Part shown: one piece after another, positions 24,501 to 35,559 of the stretch
How positions within the stretch are numbered: the first letter of the stretch is position 1
Layout of the letters: each line of letters starts with the position of its first letter
Assembly: GCF_031755915.1 (NCBI RefSeq)
Contig: NC_083383.1
Location: 26,700,501-26,764,500 of the forward strand
Source: Ziziphus jujuba
Taxonomy: Eukaryota; Streptophyta; Magnoliopsida; Rosales; Rhamnaceae
DNA length: 64,000 bases
Reading direction: 5' to 3'
Made by a program: the position numbers and the translations under genes
The notes under the pieces: generated by a model
What the model was told of the DNA's origin: nothing
The model's input: the letters and a program-made list of their open reading frames with translations, nothing else
The model's database searches: none

Positions 24501-24924
24501 TAGCTTAGAAAATTATGAAGTTTACTTAGAAACTCATCATTTATATATTATATCTTTCAGGTGGTGATTAGGAGTAAGCTTTGCTGGTTCATTTAGTGGA
24601 TCATGAAGCATCTTGGCAACACTTGAGATCTTCAAGATAATAAATTTTTATGTTAGAAAATAAGTTGCTTAAGGTTGAACTCCCATTAGTTTATTTAGGT
24701 TTTTAAATGGATTTACTATTTTATAGATAATATTTTAAATTTTTTAAAATTATTTGTTAAAATTTACTTAAGGTGTATTTTTTAAATATTGATTTCTATT
24801 CAAATTACGAGTCTTTGAATAGTATTTATTTCTAATTAATAAAGTTTGAAAATTTTTCGCTTTTTTCATATGGTAGTTACTTTAATTATACTCTACTTAA
24901 GGGGTATGATTAGGGTATGTTATA
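21541..24924 (+). repeat. 3' LTR of the Ty3/gypsy element
   Basis: Begins TGTATGACTGG after the polypurine tract and ends AGGGTATGTTATA, matching the 5' LTR end AGGGTGTGTTACA. The part from about 22,615 aligns with the 5' LTR remnant. It is longer than its partner partly because of an internal duplication: words such as ACTTATATTCAATTTTTGAT occur at about 23,260 and again about 383 bp later. No coding region. Confidence 0.7.
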
Positions 24925-26228
24925 TGATGTCTTTCGAATCATGACATTAGGAAAGCAACCTAGAATAGGTTTCATTACAGGAAGTTTGAGACTGACCTAA
25001 CTATTGTAGATGCATCTCTCCAAGCAATCAAAAAGTCTGAGAGAAATGTGTCAACTAATTATTATCAAATCTCACAAAATCCGCTAAATGATGTCTTCAG
25101 AATCACACATATTACGAAAGCATTTCCTAATTAAATCTATGTGGTTTAGCCCATTCAGATTTGTAACCTGATTTCCTTATGGAACAAGGAAACTCAATAC
25201 CAAAGGTGATCTATAAATATATCTTCAAAATCCTGGGCAAGTATGCATAATGCAACTACCCAAGTATGCAAAATCCAACTTTATGTTTCATATGCTCTCT
25301 GTTAAGACTTCCTATTTAATGTTACTAATATGATTTTGTTGGATGAAATATATATTATAAACTATGTGGATATTATCTATATTGTGTTATAAATCAATAA
25401 GCAAGCCTATTATGGCTTATGTTTAATGACTTATGCACTATAAGAAATGGATTATGATGTATGTACGAGTATGCATTGTGAATGATAGGTTTTTACAAGT
25501 CTATTCTTTATAGAAAATTATGGAGGTTACTTATAAACTCAGCATTTATATGTTATATATTTTAGGTGATGACAACACTTGAGAACTTTTAGATAATAAA
25601 TTTTATGTTAGAAAATAAGTTGCTTAAAGTTGAACTCCCATTAGTTTATTTAGGTTTTTAAATGGATTTACGATTTTGTAAGTAATATTTTAAATTTGAT
25701 CGTATGTTGGAATTTACTTAAGGTGTAATTTTGAATATGGATTTCTATTCAATTCTATTCAAGTTATGGGTTTTTGAATAGTATTTGTTTCTAATTAATG
25801 AAGTTTTAAATTTTTTTGCATTTTCATATATTAGTAAATGGTAGTCACTTTAATTATGCTAGACTTAAAAGGTATGGTTAGGGTGTGTTACATGGTGTAT
25901 TTTGAATCACGCATATTAAGAAAGCAACCGAGAATGGTTTTCATTGCTGGAAGTTTGAGAATGACCTTATTATGGTAGGTGCATCTCGTCGAACAATTAC
26001 AAAGACTGAGAGAAGTGCATCGACTAATTATCGTCAAATCTTGCAAAATTCGCTAAATGATGTCTTCAAAACCAGACGTATTAAAAAAGTCTTTCCTAAT
26101 TAAATCTATGTGGTTCAACCCATTAGGATTTGGTAACCTGATATCCTTATGGAACAAGGAAACTCATAATCAAAGGTGATCTATAAATATGTCGTCAAAA
26201 TCTTGGACATGCATGAATAATGCAAGTG
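24232..26228 (+). repeat. Tandem duplication of LTR end plus downstream flank, about 1 kb unit
   Basis: Unit 1 is 24,232-25,269 and unit 2 is 25,270 to about 26,228. Each starts AAAATCCAACTTTA, passes through the Ty3 LTR end (24,924 and 25,892) and continues through about 330 bp of a second repeat family containing CTAAATGATGTCTTC, TATGGAACAAGGAAACTCA and GTGATCTATAAATAT. The unit therefore spans a junction between two elements and was copied as one block. Confidence 0.85.
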
Positions 26229-26340
26229 AGAAACCCTAACTTTCAGATTTGGCATTTAGAGATAACTATTTGATTTGAGTGTTAGACTGCCTTTAGCCAG
26301 CACCACATCGATGCCTTCAAGATCTTCACGTTTTTTATGG
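25893..26340 (+). repeat. Fragment of a second gypsy-type LTR (R/U5-like)
   Basis: The segment has a TATA-like CTATAAATATG at about 26,182, then AACCCTAACTTTCAG and a GTGTTAGACTGCC...AGCACCACATCGATG stretch, the order seen at the transcription start and U5 side of several plant gypsy LTRs. A shorter version of the first part lies at 24,925-25,255. No internal domain or primer site follows. The family identity is a recollection of typical LTR wording. Confidence 0.4.
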
Positions 26341-26702
26341 TTTATAAGAAAAAAAATTACTTTTAATCGGGTTTAGGATGGCTCTTAGTGGTGCAAATTC
26401 ATGCTTTAACTACCACTAATTTAACTACATTTAGAAGACTTTAAAAAATGAAAGGATGTTGACACCACTTCCCCATATGCTAGGTGAAGATTCATACTAC
26501 CCCATTTATTCAATTCAAGGTACCCAAGCTATTTTGTACATTTGTATATGTATATAATTTTGTTAGCCATATATTACATGTAAATATAAATATATATATA
26601 TATATATACAGTTTCAACTTTTTTTTCTCCTTTCAGTTTTTTTTTTTTTGCCTTGCTTTCTCTTTTCTTTTCTTCTTTTCTTTGTGCATGTGTGCGTATT
26701 TG

Positions 26703-26733
<31 letters not shown>

Positions 26734-26860
26734 GAGGTGTTGTCTTAGTAATAACCATTGGTGGACCATCCAAACTCCAAGTATACACAAAACAACCTTC
26801 ACTTTTGAAAATTGATTGATACCACCTTGAGTTAAAGCATCACCTTAAGATAAAGTCCTA
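26341..26860. other. AT-rich DNA with microsatellites, no gene seen
   Basis: (TA)n at about 26,590-26,608, a pyrimidine tract to about 26,690, (GT)n at about 26,700-26,717 and a T run after it. Frames here on both strands are low complexity. Confidence 0.55.
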
Positions 26861-27115
26861 AAGTATTTTCTTATGCCCCTTTGTTGTGAAACCATGACAC
26901 TATCATGATGCCCCTTGCAGCTCCACTGAAAGTCTACCAAAAGCAACCTCGAAATGAGTGGACATGTGCTTATAGAGACAAACAGCTCCACTAAAAGCTA
27001 AAGTACATTCTTATGCCCCTTCACTATGAAATCAGAATGCCATCATGATGTCATGTCCCTTGCAGCTCCACCGAAAGCTGTCCCAAAATGAGTAAACACA
27101 TGACTATAGAAACAA
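26861..27115 (+). repeat. Tandem duplication, period 140 bp
   Basis: Unit 1 is 26,861-27,000 and unit 2 is 27,001 to about 27,115. Both start AAGTA(C/T)(A/T)TTCTTATGCCCCT and contain CATCATGATG, CCCTTGCAGCTCCAC and AAATGAGT(A/G)(A/G)ACA(T/C)(A/G)TG. The function is unknown. Confidence 0.85.
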
Positions 27116-27189
27116 ACAATGACCTAAACAAAGATGACGTGTAACATCAACCTCACAACCATTAAAAGAGGAAGCATGACAACCAAAAA

Positions 27190-27780
27190 AAAAAATTGAG
27201 ATAATTGCCCAGTATTGTTGTCTCAGATGTCAATTGAACGTGAGGATAAATGTGCAGAGGAAAGATGTGATCATCAACACCAACCAAAAGTTAAGATTGA
27301 AGTCAGGAATGAAACCAACTTAGAGCAACTAACAAAACCATGGGTGGCAATAAACAATATAGCAAGCAAAATCGTAAGCAAATTCAAAGCAAAAAATGAA
27401 AACATGCTAAGAAAAGTCAAGAATAATCTTGAAGCATGGATGATTGTAGGAAGCCAGTTCAAAGCAATGATTGGCATAAAGGGTGAAAAGATTAAAAGCA
27501 AAGCTCATTAGGAGTAGATTTAGGATTAAAAGCCAAGACATTTTGAGAGAAATCAAAAGAAAATCCATAGCCAGGACAATCATCAAGAACCAATTTAGAG
27601 TAATGATCAACACTAGGAGCGAAAAAAAATCAAAGCATAATGGGAGCAAACTTAGATACAAAAAGTAGAAACATTAGCTCTAGGTCGGCAACAAAATAGT
27701 CATGATTGTTATACGTTAGTTTAAAGTTAGAAATGAAATTAGAGTAGAGATGAATGTGTCCAACTTGAAAAATAATTGAA
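27190..27780 (+). pseudogene. Unidentified degenerate coding-like stretch (Lys/Ile/Asn-rich)
   Basis: A 98-codon frame is open from about 27,215 to 27,511 and gives a charged, Lys/Asn/Ile-rich protein without a motif I recognise. The DNA continues with similar wording (for example ATGATTG/ATGATCA followed by GC(A/G)TAAAGGG or CACTAGGAGC, then GAAAA) about 125 bp further on, in shifted frames. It may be an internally repeated piece of a retroelement. Start choice is arbitrary. I do not assign a function. Confidence 0.3.
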
Positions 27781-29226
27781 ACCAAAACAAGTGAAAATGA
27801 ACTGGATTTTTGGCAAGCATATTATCCTTGGCCATCTATGACTTCGACAAATGGAATTCATAAAAGCAGTGTAACTAAAAGGATAGAATGAGAACCCACT
27901 GCACAAAACAATCTTCTAACATAAAAAGCACAAAACAATCATCAACTAGAAAACTCAAAAGTACATATAATGGATGCTCAGTTAATGGAAACTCATTAGC
28001 CAAAGTCAAGGCAAAAAGGCTAGTAGAAAGATAAATTGAATTTGTAGATAGACATGAAGGCCTAAATTCTACTCAAAAAGCCAAACATCAACCTAGACTG
28101 CTTAAGTAAAGAAGTTGATATAATGATGAATACACATACCTAATTGCATTGATCAAAGTCCTAACTCCATAGATTGTCACAATGAGACTTAGATTCCTTT
28201 GCAACTAAGTTAGAAGTGGTCAATTTGCTTTAGGCTTCTCCATCCTAGTATTCAAGCAAATTTTAGTCTCTATTACATCTAATTCTGTAGAAATCAACTG
28301 TTTAAAACCATCTCTGATGATAGTGGGAACATTAAATTCAATTTATATTTCACCTTTGCCATGATGCCAAACTTGACTGGCAAGTCTTCTTGCTTGAAGT
28401 GACAATCAAACCATCTTTGGTCAAATTGTCATCCTCTAAATCCTTTAGGCATTCCAAGATCTCTTTAATCAATTTTACTTTAGCCATTAGCTCTTTATCC
28501 ATGCCATGATCCAACCAGAAGTATCTTTCATCCTAAAATGTTTTCTCTATGAGATGAGGCAACTAACTTCTTGATCATAGCTTTGGCTATTTTGTTTAGG
28601 TTCCCTTAACACCCTTTTGTTCGTTGAAAACGAGATTTTAACTTTTTTGGAATAATAATGTTCTTTCCTTTTCCCAGATTCATTTGCAATTTCAAGTCAT
28701 TTCACCATAACCTTCAGTTTTCTTGCTTCCTCAACCAATCTCTTAGCGTATCATGTTGATGTTGTAAACAACTCATTTGGATCCAAGTAAAAATGGTTTA
28801 TAAGAGTTGTATTTAACCTAATACCATCAACCTACCTCTGTTGTTAGTGACCTAAAACCCTTAACTTCTTGACTGTCTAAGAAACTATTATTGCTTTGTG
28901 GTCTTTTAAGAAAGTAATATGTAACTAAGGCTCACCTTACCCCCCCCCCCTCGGGCATTGGTCATTCTTTTTATATCACACGTCCCACTTGCTTTTATAT
29001 CCTAGACACTAGAACATCGATTTGAGACTATTAAGCCCGTAATTTTTTGGAGGTGATTTTCTTACTTTCAACTTTCAATGTTTTGCAAGTTGTATCTTCT
29101 TTGCTTCCTCAACGTTATGCTTGCATTGTGTGCAAATTACCTTAGTGAATAATTCATCCTTTTTAGCCAAATAATCCCTTTTAAGTTTAGTATCCCTTTT
29201 TCTAGACTCTTTTTGATGATGTTTGC
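27781..29226. other. Intergenic DNA, no gene seen
   Basis: Moderately AT-rich DNA with no long frame and no element that I recognise. It contains a run of 11 C at 28,940-28,950. A 66-codon minus-strand frame at 29,075-29,275 has no recognised motif and crosses into the LINE, so it is not called. Confidence 0.5.
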
Positions 29227-29355
29227 CATAAGTCAATCTCCACTCTAGTTTGGTGGAGAAAGCTTGGACTGGCATTTGGTGTCACAGAACTAAAAGCTAT
29301 AATCTTAGAAGAAGGCTATTAGCTACTTCAAAAGCAGAGGATTTAGAACAAGAAT

Positions 29356-31986
29356 ATGTTTGGATTTGCAGATCAACAGATCAAAAGTTTGGAACAAGAA
29401 TTGTGTTTAATTCAGCAACATGATCAAAGAGATTTTACAAAAGAAGAAGACATCCTGGGTAAGTTAAAGTTGCACCGGGCTAGATGGGAATCCATTCTCA
29501 AGCAAAAATCGAGAGAAATATGGCTAAGGGAAGGAGATAGAAATACAAAATTTTTCCATGCTAGCTTACTTAATAGGAGAAGAAGGAACTCCATCTTGGC
29601 AGTTAAGGAGGGCCAGAATTGGATTCATGGATTCGATCATTTAAATTCTTACTTTATTAGACACTTCAAAGAGCTTTTTAAATCAGATCATCCTGAAATT
29701 TCTGAAGCTTTAAAAGACCTTGGAGACTGCTATATCACTCAAGAGGAAAATTTTATCTTAATGAGAATTCCTTCGGTGGAGGAGATCAAGGAAACAGTTT
29801 GGAAGCTTCATCCGTTAAAAAGTCCTGGATCGGATGGTTTTTCAGGAATCTTTTTTCGAAACTACTGGCAAACAGTTCAAAAAAGTGTGACCAAATTTAC
29901 TCAAGAGTGCTTTAGAGCAAAAAGTATCCCCGTCAATGTCAATGAGACATTTATTGTTCTTATTCCGAAAACAAACCAGCCCCAGAATTTTAACCAGTTC
30001 CGGCCGATCAGCCTTTGTAATTTTGTCTATAAGATTATTGCGAAAATCTTTGCCAACAGATTAAGCAAAATCTTGGACAAAATAGTGTCTCCTAATCAAT
30101 GAGCTTTTGTTAGAGGAAGGTGGATTGCAGAGAATACGGTGGTGGTCCAGGAAATTATTCATAATGTTCAAAAGCATAAAGGAAAGAAAGGCTTAATGAT
30201 TATCAAGATTGATCTCAACAAAGCCTATGATCGTTTGGAGTGAAATTTTCTTGATAAAGCACTTGAAGTATGGGGTTTTTCTTCGAATTTCAAAGAGCTG
30301 ACTGGCAGCTGTGTTAGTTTGGTTAAATATTCCTTGCTCCTGAATGGTAACATAAGTGGTTCCCTCCTCCCAGAGAGAGGTCTTTGGCAAGGAGATCCTT
30401 TATCTCCCCTTCTCTTCATTCTCTGCTTCGAGTTCTTATCTAGACTTCTGTTAAAGGAAGAGGTCCAAGGAAGACTCCACGATATAAAAATTGTCCAAAA
30501 TGCTCCAGTGGTTTCTCATCTCATGTACATAAATGACCTTCTCATTATGAGTCGTGCTACCCCCCAAGAAGCTACGGTTATAAAATATTGCTTTAGTTCT
30601 TATTGCAAGTAGTCGGGTCAACTTGCTAACTCTGAAAAGTCGAATATTCTCTTCTCCAAGACCACAACTAGAAGCAATAGAAAGGAGATCAAAGACATCC
30701 TGGGATTTAGAGACATGGGGACTAAAGCTATTTATTTGGGAAATTCTTTCGTTTTCGGTAAAAACAAATCAAAGGAATTTTTTCACCTCAAAGGTAAGAT
30801 CAAGAAAAGATTGGAAGGCTGGAACAAATTTCTTCTCTTAAAAACGGTCAAGGCTACTCCTTTCAAATCAGTCGTTCAAGCCATACCTATGTATACTATG
30901 GCCACTTTTCACCTTCCTCTTGACCTATGCGAAGATTTAGATGGACTGGTTCGAAGATTTTGGTGGGAGTCAAAACCGAAGGCTACAAGTTATCTAGCTT
31001 TGAAGTCTTTGAATGATATATGTAAACCTAAAGAGTTGGGTGGGCTTGGCTTCAGGAAGTTTAAAGATTTGAACGTGGCTTTGCTTGCAAAGCTCGATTG
31101 GAAATTAGCTAGTGGAGAAGAATGTTTGTGGACAAGGCTGATGAGGGTTAAATATTTAAAAAATGATTCCTTTTTCAGCTATAAGCTGAAGAAAGGCACT
31201 TCGTGGGTTTGGAAAGGAATTATTAAGTCAAGAGATGCATTACAGACAGGTGCTTGCTTTCGTGTTGGGGATGGATCTTCTATTGATCTGTGGAAGGACC
31301 TTTGGGTGCCGGATCTCCCTAACAGATTTCCTTCAGCAAGGAACAATTCAGTCACCCACCAGTGGAGAAAGGTCTATGAAATCTGGGATTATAGCAACCT
31401 CAGATTCAAAGTTGATGTGGTTAGACAGATCTTTAAGCCTTCTTCAACGGAGGCCATTTTAAATTTGGAACGGCCTTCTTCTCATTGTTTGGACAAGCTG
31501 ATATGGTTGGGTAGCAAGGATGGCAAATTTTCTATGAAAAGTTGCTATGAGTTGTTGGTTGGTTCCTCTCAAACCGAAGAAAGGAATGCTTTGTGGAAAA
31601 GAATCTGGAGCCTCAAAATCCATGACAAACTTAAGTTATTTCTTTGGCGTATGCTTTCCAAGGTTATCCCCACTTGTGAGGTTATGACTTCCAAGATTGG
31701 TCGAGGGGACAAATTCTACATTTTGTGTGGAGCCGAATTGGAAAAGGCATTTCATATCTTTAAGAAATGTCATTTTACGATAAGGATTGCTTTTGCAAGT
31801 AAATGGGGATGTTTATTTGATAATTGGACTGTACCGAATATTGAAGAGCTTGTGGACATTTCCGTTAATTTCAAACCTGAATTCTACCCTCACAATTTGA
31901 AAAGCAAAGAGATTACAATCTTTATGGCCTCTCTTTGGTATTTTGTTTGGAAGTGTAGAAATGTAAGATTTTTTTTTGGGAACTAG
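29356..31986 (+). pseudogene. LINE ORF2: reverse transcriptase and zf-RVT, broken
   Basis: Target-primed reverse transcriptase of a plant L1 element. One frame runs throughout but is stopped at 30,100 (TGA), 30,241 (TGA) and 30,610 (TAG). Landmarks: Trp-Leu-Arg-Glu-Gly-Asp-Arg-Asn-Thr-Lys-Phe-Phe-His near 29,520-29,560; Lys-Ser-Pro-Gly-(S)-Asp-Gly at about 29,818-29,838; Phe-Arg-Pro-Ile-Ser-Leu-Cys-Asn at about 29,998-30,021; Lys-Ile-Asp-Leu-Asn-Lys-Ala-Tyr-Asp; and Gly-Leu-Trp-Gln-Gly-Asp-Pro-Leu-Ser-Pro at about 30,379-30,408. The catalytic block at 30,526-30,537 reads Tyr-Ile-Asn-Asp where the family has x-x-Asp-Asp, so the first metal-binding Asp is lost. A long zf-RVT region follows (Ile-His-Asp-Lys-Leu-Lys-Leu-Phe-Leu-Trp-Arg near 31,615-31,650), including a His-x-Phe-x-x-Cys pattern. 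Inactive. Confidence 0.88.
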
Positions 31987-32590
31987 TCATCCGTGGGATG
32001 AAATTGTTCACTTTAATCGTATGGTGGAAGATTATATAGAGGCATCTAAAGACTCAAAAGATGCTATTTTTGTCTCTAAGGAATGCTGGAAACCTTTCTT
32101 GAAGGACTGGTGGAAGATTAACTCTGATGCTGCCTTCTCCAATGGCAAAGCTGGACTCGCTTTTGCTGTTAGGGACTGGAGAGGAAATCTCTTACACCTT
32201 GCTTCTAAACGCATTTCTTGCTCGTCTCCCATGAAGCTGAGCTTAGAGCGATCCTGTGGGCTGCTAGAGAAGCAGCTGATCGGAATTGAGATTATCTGGA
32301 TTGGTCAACTGACTCGGCTTTGGTGGTGGAAAATTTTTCTAGCTTGGAAAAACCCTCTGGTTGGGACACCAGATATGATCTCTTGTCCCTTTAATCTTTG
32401 TTTTCTAAGTTTAACTAGTTTTTAAGGTGGGATTCTAGGACTTCTAATAATCTTGTAGATTGTACTGCCAAATTAGCTTTAAGTGATGAGCTTTGTTTAG
32501 AGGTGGACATCCTTTGTTTTGACTTTCTTCCTAGGAGAATTATTGATGTTTTCACCTCTAATCTGATTAGTTCCGATCTAAGGTTGTAAT
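31976..32590 (+). pseudogene. LINE C-terminal RNase H, frameshifted
   Basis: The frame changes at a run of nine T (31,969-31,977), after which the continuation reads on from 31,976. RNase H landmarks are Trp-Lys-Ile-Asn-Ser-Asp-Ala-Ala near 32,113-32,136 (first catalytic Asp) and Arg-Asp-Trp-Arg-Gly-Asn. After another frame change near 32,230 come Glu-Ala-Glu-Leu-Arg-Ala (second acidic residue) and a Ser-Thr-Asp-Ser block near 32,307. A final piece near 32,430-32,590 carries Asn-Asn-Leu-Val-Asp-Cys-Thr-Ala-Lys, the usual end of the domain. Three frames and extra stops make it a pseudogene. Confidence 0.8.
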
Positions 32591-32677
32591 CCCCTCTTTG
32601 GAGGTGTGTTTTCTTTTTGTGTTTTTTTCTTTCTTTGGAATGAATTGCCTTTTATAACCAAAAAAAAAAAAAAAAAA

Positions 32678-33081
32678 GGAAAAGAAAGTATAATGATTAA
32701 TGAGAACAAGAAGGTATGGATTGAAATTTCAATGTGTACATGTATATTAGACATATTTTAATCTAATGGGCTGTCTAGCTTAATTTATAATATTAAATAT
32801 TGATATGACATAAAATTAAGGAGATAAAAGAAAGAAATGCATAACATTTTCAATTTATTTAAAAAATTCAAAATTCTTTAAACACTACCTGAAAATTTAA
32901 TTTGTTTTTAGTAAATGATTCATATTTTCTTATTAAGTTATTAATATTACAAAATAAAAATAAAAAATATTTTCAATTAATATTGCCGTATGTTATTTAT
33001 CAATTCCACTCTTAGATAGCCAATCATAAAAATGTGTTTGATAACCCTCTAAATTATTACTTATTATATATATATATATAT
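32678..33081. other. AT-rich intergenic DNA, no gene seen
   Basis: No coding pattern. Ends in a (TA)n tract at about 33,062-33,082. Confidence 0.5.
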
Positions 33082-33120
33082 ATTAGTATCGATCCCATGC
33101 GATACACAGCATGTGTAACT
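33082..33120 (-). mobile_element. Possible Helitron 3' terminus (minus strand)
   Basis: Read on the minus strand, a degenerate GTGTATCGCATGGG hairpin (reverse complement of about 33,094-33,107) is followed about 8 bases later by CTAAT. Helitron 3' ends carry a GC-rich hairpin and a CTRR terminus; in many plants the hairpin reads like CCGTGCATCGCACGGG. The hairpin is imperfect here. Confidence 0.35.
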
Positions 33121-35559
33121 ATAATAGATAATCTCGACAATTAATTATATTTAAATCAAATCAAATTAATTATTTATATTATTTTTTATGAATAAAGACT
33201 AAATATTATTAATAGTTTATTATCAATTTTACAAATTTCATTGATATTGTTTGATAGTTTTGCAAAAATAAAATAATTTGAATGTTTATTTTAATAGGCA
33301 CACAAGTGCCACTCTAAATTTAATTAGAAAATAATAAAAATTAAGCAAAATAAATCTGATAAAATTAGGTTGTTGTACTAATTTGCCAGGAATAAACAAA
33401 TTAAAAATTCTTAAATGCCTACAAAAAGGACATTAAATATAAATTTAGTTAATTAAGTGAGATAACAAAAATAACAATAATTTTTTTAGAGAATAAAAAA
33501 CTATTATAAAAAAATTGAAATCAAAGAAGAAACAATGTTCAATAGTTGTATGTCTGATTAATAGAAGTTGAAAAATCACTTGTTTTATTGCCTATTTATA
33601 ATTGAAGAACTTCAAAATTTGATAAATACACAAATATTATTTTGAACAATAAATGTAATTTTTTTTGAATTCCTAAAATCAATCTACTATTCCACATCAA
33701 AACTTTTTTCTTTATTATTTGGATTAATTTGAAAAATAATTATGTATGATCACTATTCTTCTCAATTTGAATATTATGAATCTAGCCTTATTTATAATAT
33801 TATGAATCTAGCCTTATTTATACCCTCATTTATTTAGGAAAAAAAATTATTCATTTGCAAAATAAACAATTAGCCTTATTTAAATTGCATTTGCTCCAAA
33901 AAATTATTATTATTTCAAAAAGATATTATTTGCTTTATTTAGATTCATTATTACCTCCTAAAAAATAAAAATAGCTTTATTCACACTTCTTTAACACCAA
34001 AATTAATTTTCAAATTTGCTATTACTATTTAAAAATCATAATTTGAGTGTTTAGGAGGGGGAAAAAAAAAAAAGAAGAAGAAGAAGGTGACTTGGGTGTT
34101 TTAGACCAACATACATTAAATAATTAGCTACTTTTGTGTTCCAAATCATCCTATTACTAGTAATAGATCGTGTATTGCTATTCTATTACCGATATATAAT
34201 AACCTGGACAATTTTTTTCTTTTCAAAATCTTAAATAAGATAATTTTTACATATATAATTTGTTAATTGTAAGTAGATATTATATATAATTTAATTATAT
34301 TGACCAACCACAAAAACAAATATATTGTCTACCTCAATAATCCACACTTACGAATAAGAAGTTTTCAATAATAAACTTGCCACGTATATTATATATAAAA
34401 TTGAGTTCAGCAAACTGATCAATCAACATAAGTTCTGAATTCCTACGTTAATTAATACAACAAAACTTTCTAACCAAATCCAGAATAATTTAAATCACAC
34501 ATATTACATTAAAATAAAACAATATTCTAAAATTTAAATTAAATTAATTTGAGATGAAGAACAATTAATAAAAAATAAAAAACAAAAAAGATGAATTTAG
34601 TTTTCATTTTCTTCTAATCTAATTACCATAAGAATCTAATTTCTGTATATTATATAGTTCATCCATCTTTGCAAAGTTAACATATATATATAGAGAGAGA
34701 GTGTGTGAGAGAGAGAATTTGAAATAAACATCGAAACCTTCTTTTATATGTTATATTATATTATACTTTTTTTTTATTTTTTTTTTCTTTTTTTTTTTTG
34801 TGAACAAAATAACAAACATACCTTCTAACTCAAAATATTTGGGGAGGCGCCAAGGACAGGGTGGTTTATTAGGCTGCTATATTGTAATTTATAATAACTA
34901 AAATAAAGTCATTTTTTTTATTTCAATCCAAGTAAAAATTAAAATATTATTTTTCAAACATAATAGATTTTAATAAAAAAAAAACATAACTTAAAAAAAA
35001 AAACAATAAACTCTTAATCTCCTTAAATTGCTTCTTGTTCAATGAAGTTGTCACAAAGTCTAGGAATTTCATTACCAACTGATTGCCAGAACGATTATAT
35101 TATTGTTTCTCACATGCCCTCGACTGCATAATCTCTTATATCTTTTCTTTTTATATTTTTATGCTTCATCATCCTGAAAAAGTTGATATATAAAGGTGAA
35201 TTAATAATAAATAATGAATCTTCGTTAGAAACATTTTCTTCTTTTCAATCAGTTTTCATAGCATATCTTGATTCAACATCATCAACTTCAACCAAAAATC
35301 CATAGCATGGTTCACGTCCATGCTTATAAATAAGATGATCATGATTAAGATCCATCCAAAAAGAATAAATTGAAATTAAACAATAAAAAAAAAACATTTA
35401 ATAACGAAAACAGAAATATGAAAGAATAAAAACCAACAAGATGTTGAACAATAAAATTTTAAATAACCGGAAAGTATCACTTACTAATTTATAACCAAAT
35501 GTGATTGAAATATTGGGTAAATAAAATAAAATCAAATAATTTATTTTGAATATAAATCT
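33121..35559. other. AT-rich intergenic DNA, no gene seen
   Basis: Very AT-rich. A direct duplication of ATTATGAATCTAGCCTTATTTATA occurs at about 33,773-33,822. Several related ATT(A/T)GCCTTATTT(A/T) words follow to about 33,980. No open frame of note. Confidence 0.5.

Larger units (their letters stand above)
15455..24924 (+). mobile_element. Decayed Ty3/gypsy retrotransposon (chromodomain, Tekay/Del-like)
   Basis: Order: 5' LTR remnant, tRNA-Met-type primer site, weak gag remains, RT, RNase H, integrase, chromodomain-like end, polypurine tract, 3' LTR. RT precedes RNase H and integrase, the Ty3 order. The RT/RNase H wording and a C-terminal chromodomain-like segment ending in a Glu-Arg-Glu-Asp-Glu-Met motif suit the Tekay (Del) clade. 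Every domain is broken by stops and frame changes, so the element is dead. The two LTRs differ by many substitutions and indels, so insertion is old. Confidence 0.8.
29227..32677 (+). mobile_element. 5'-truncated LINE (L1-type, with terminal RNase H)
   Basis: Non-LTR retrotransposon: pre-RT region, RT, zf-RVT and RNase H in order, then a 3' UTR with TTTGGAATGAATTGCC and an A run of about 18 at 32,661-32,677. The apurinic endonuclease domain and ORF1 expected upstream are missing, so the copy is 5'-truncated; the left edge near 29,227 is approximate. The main frame is almost continuous from 29,356 to 31,986, which suggests a fairly young insertion. Confidence 0.85.
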
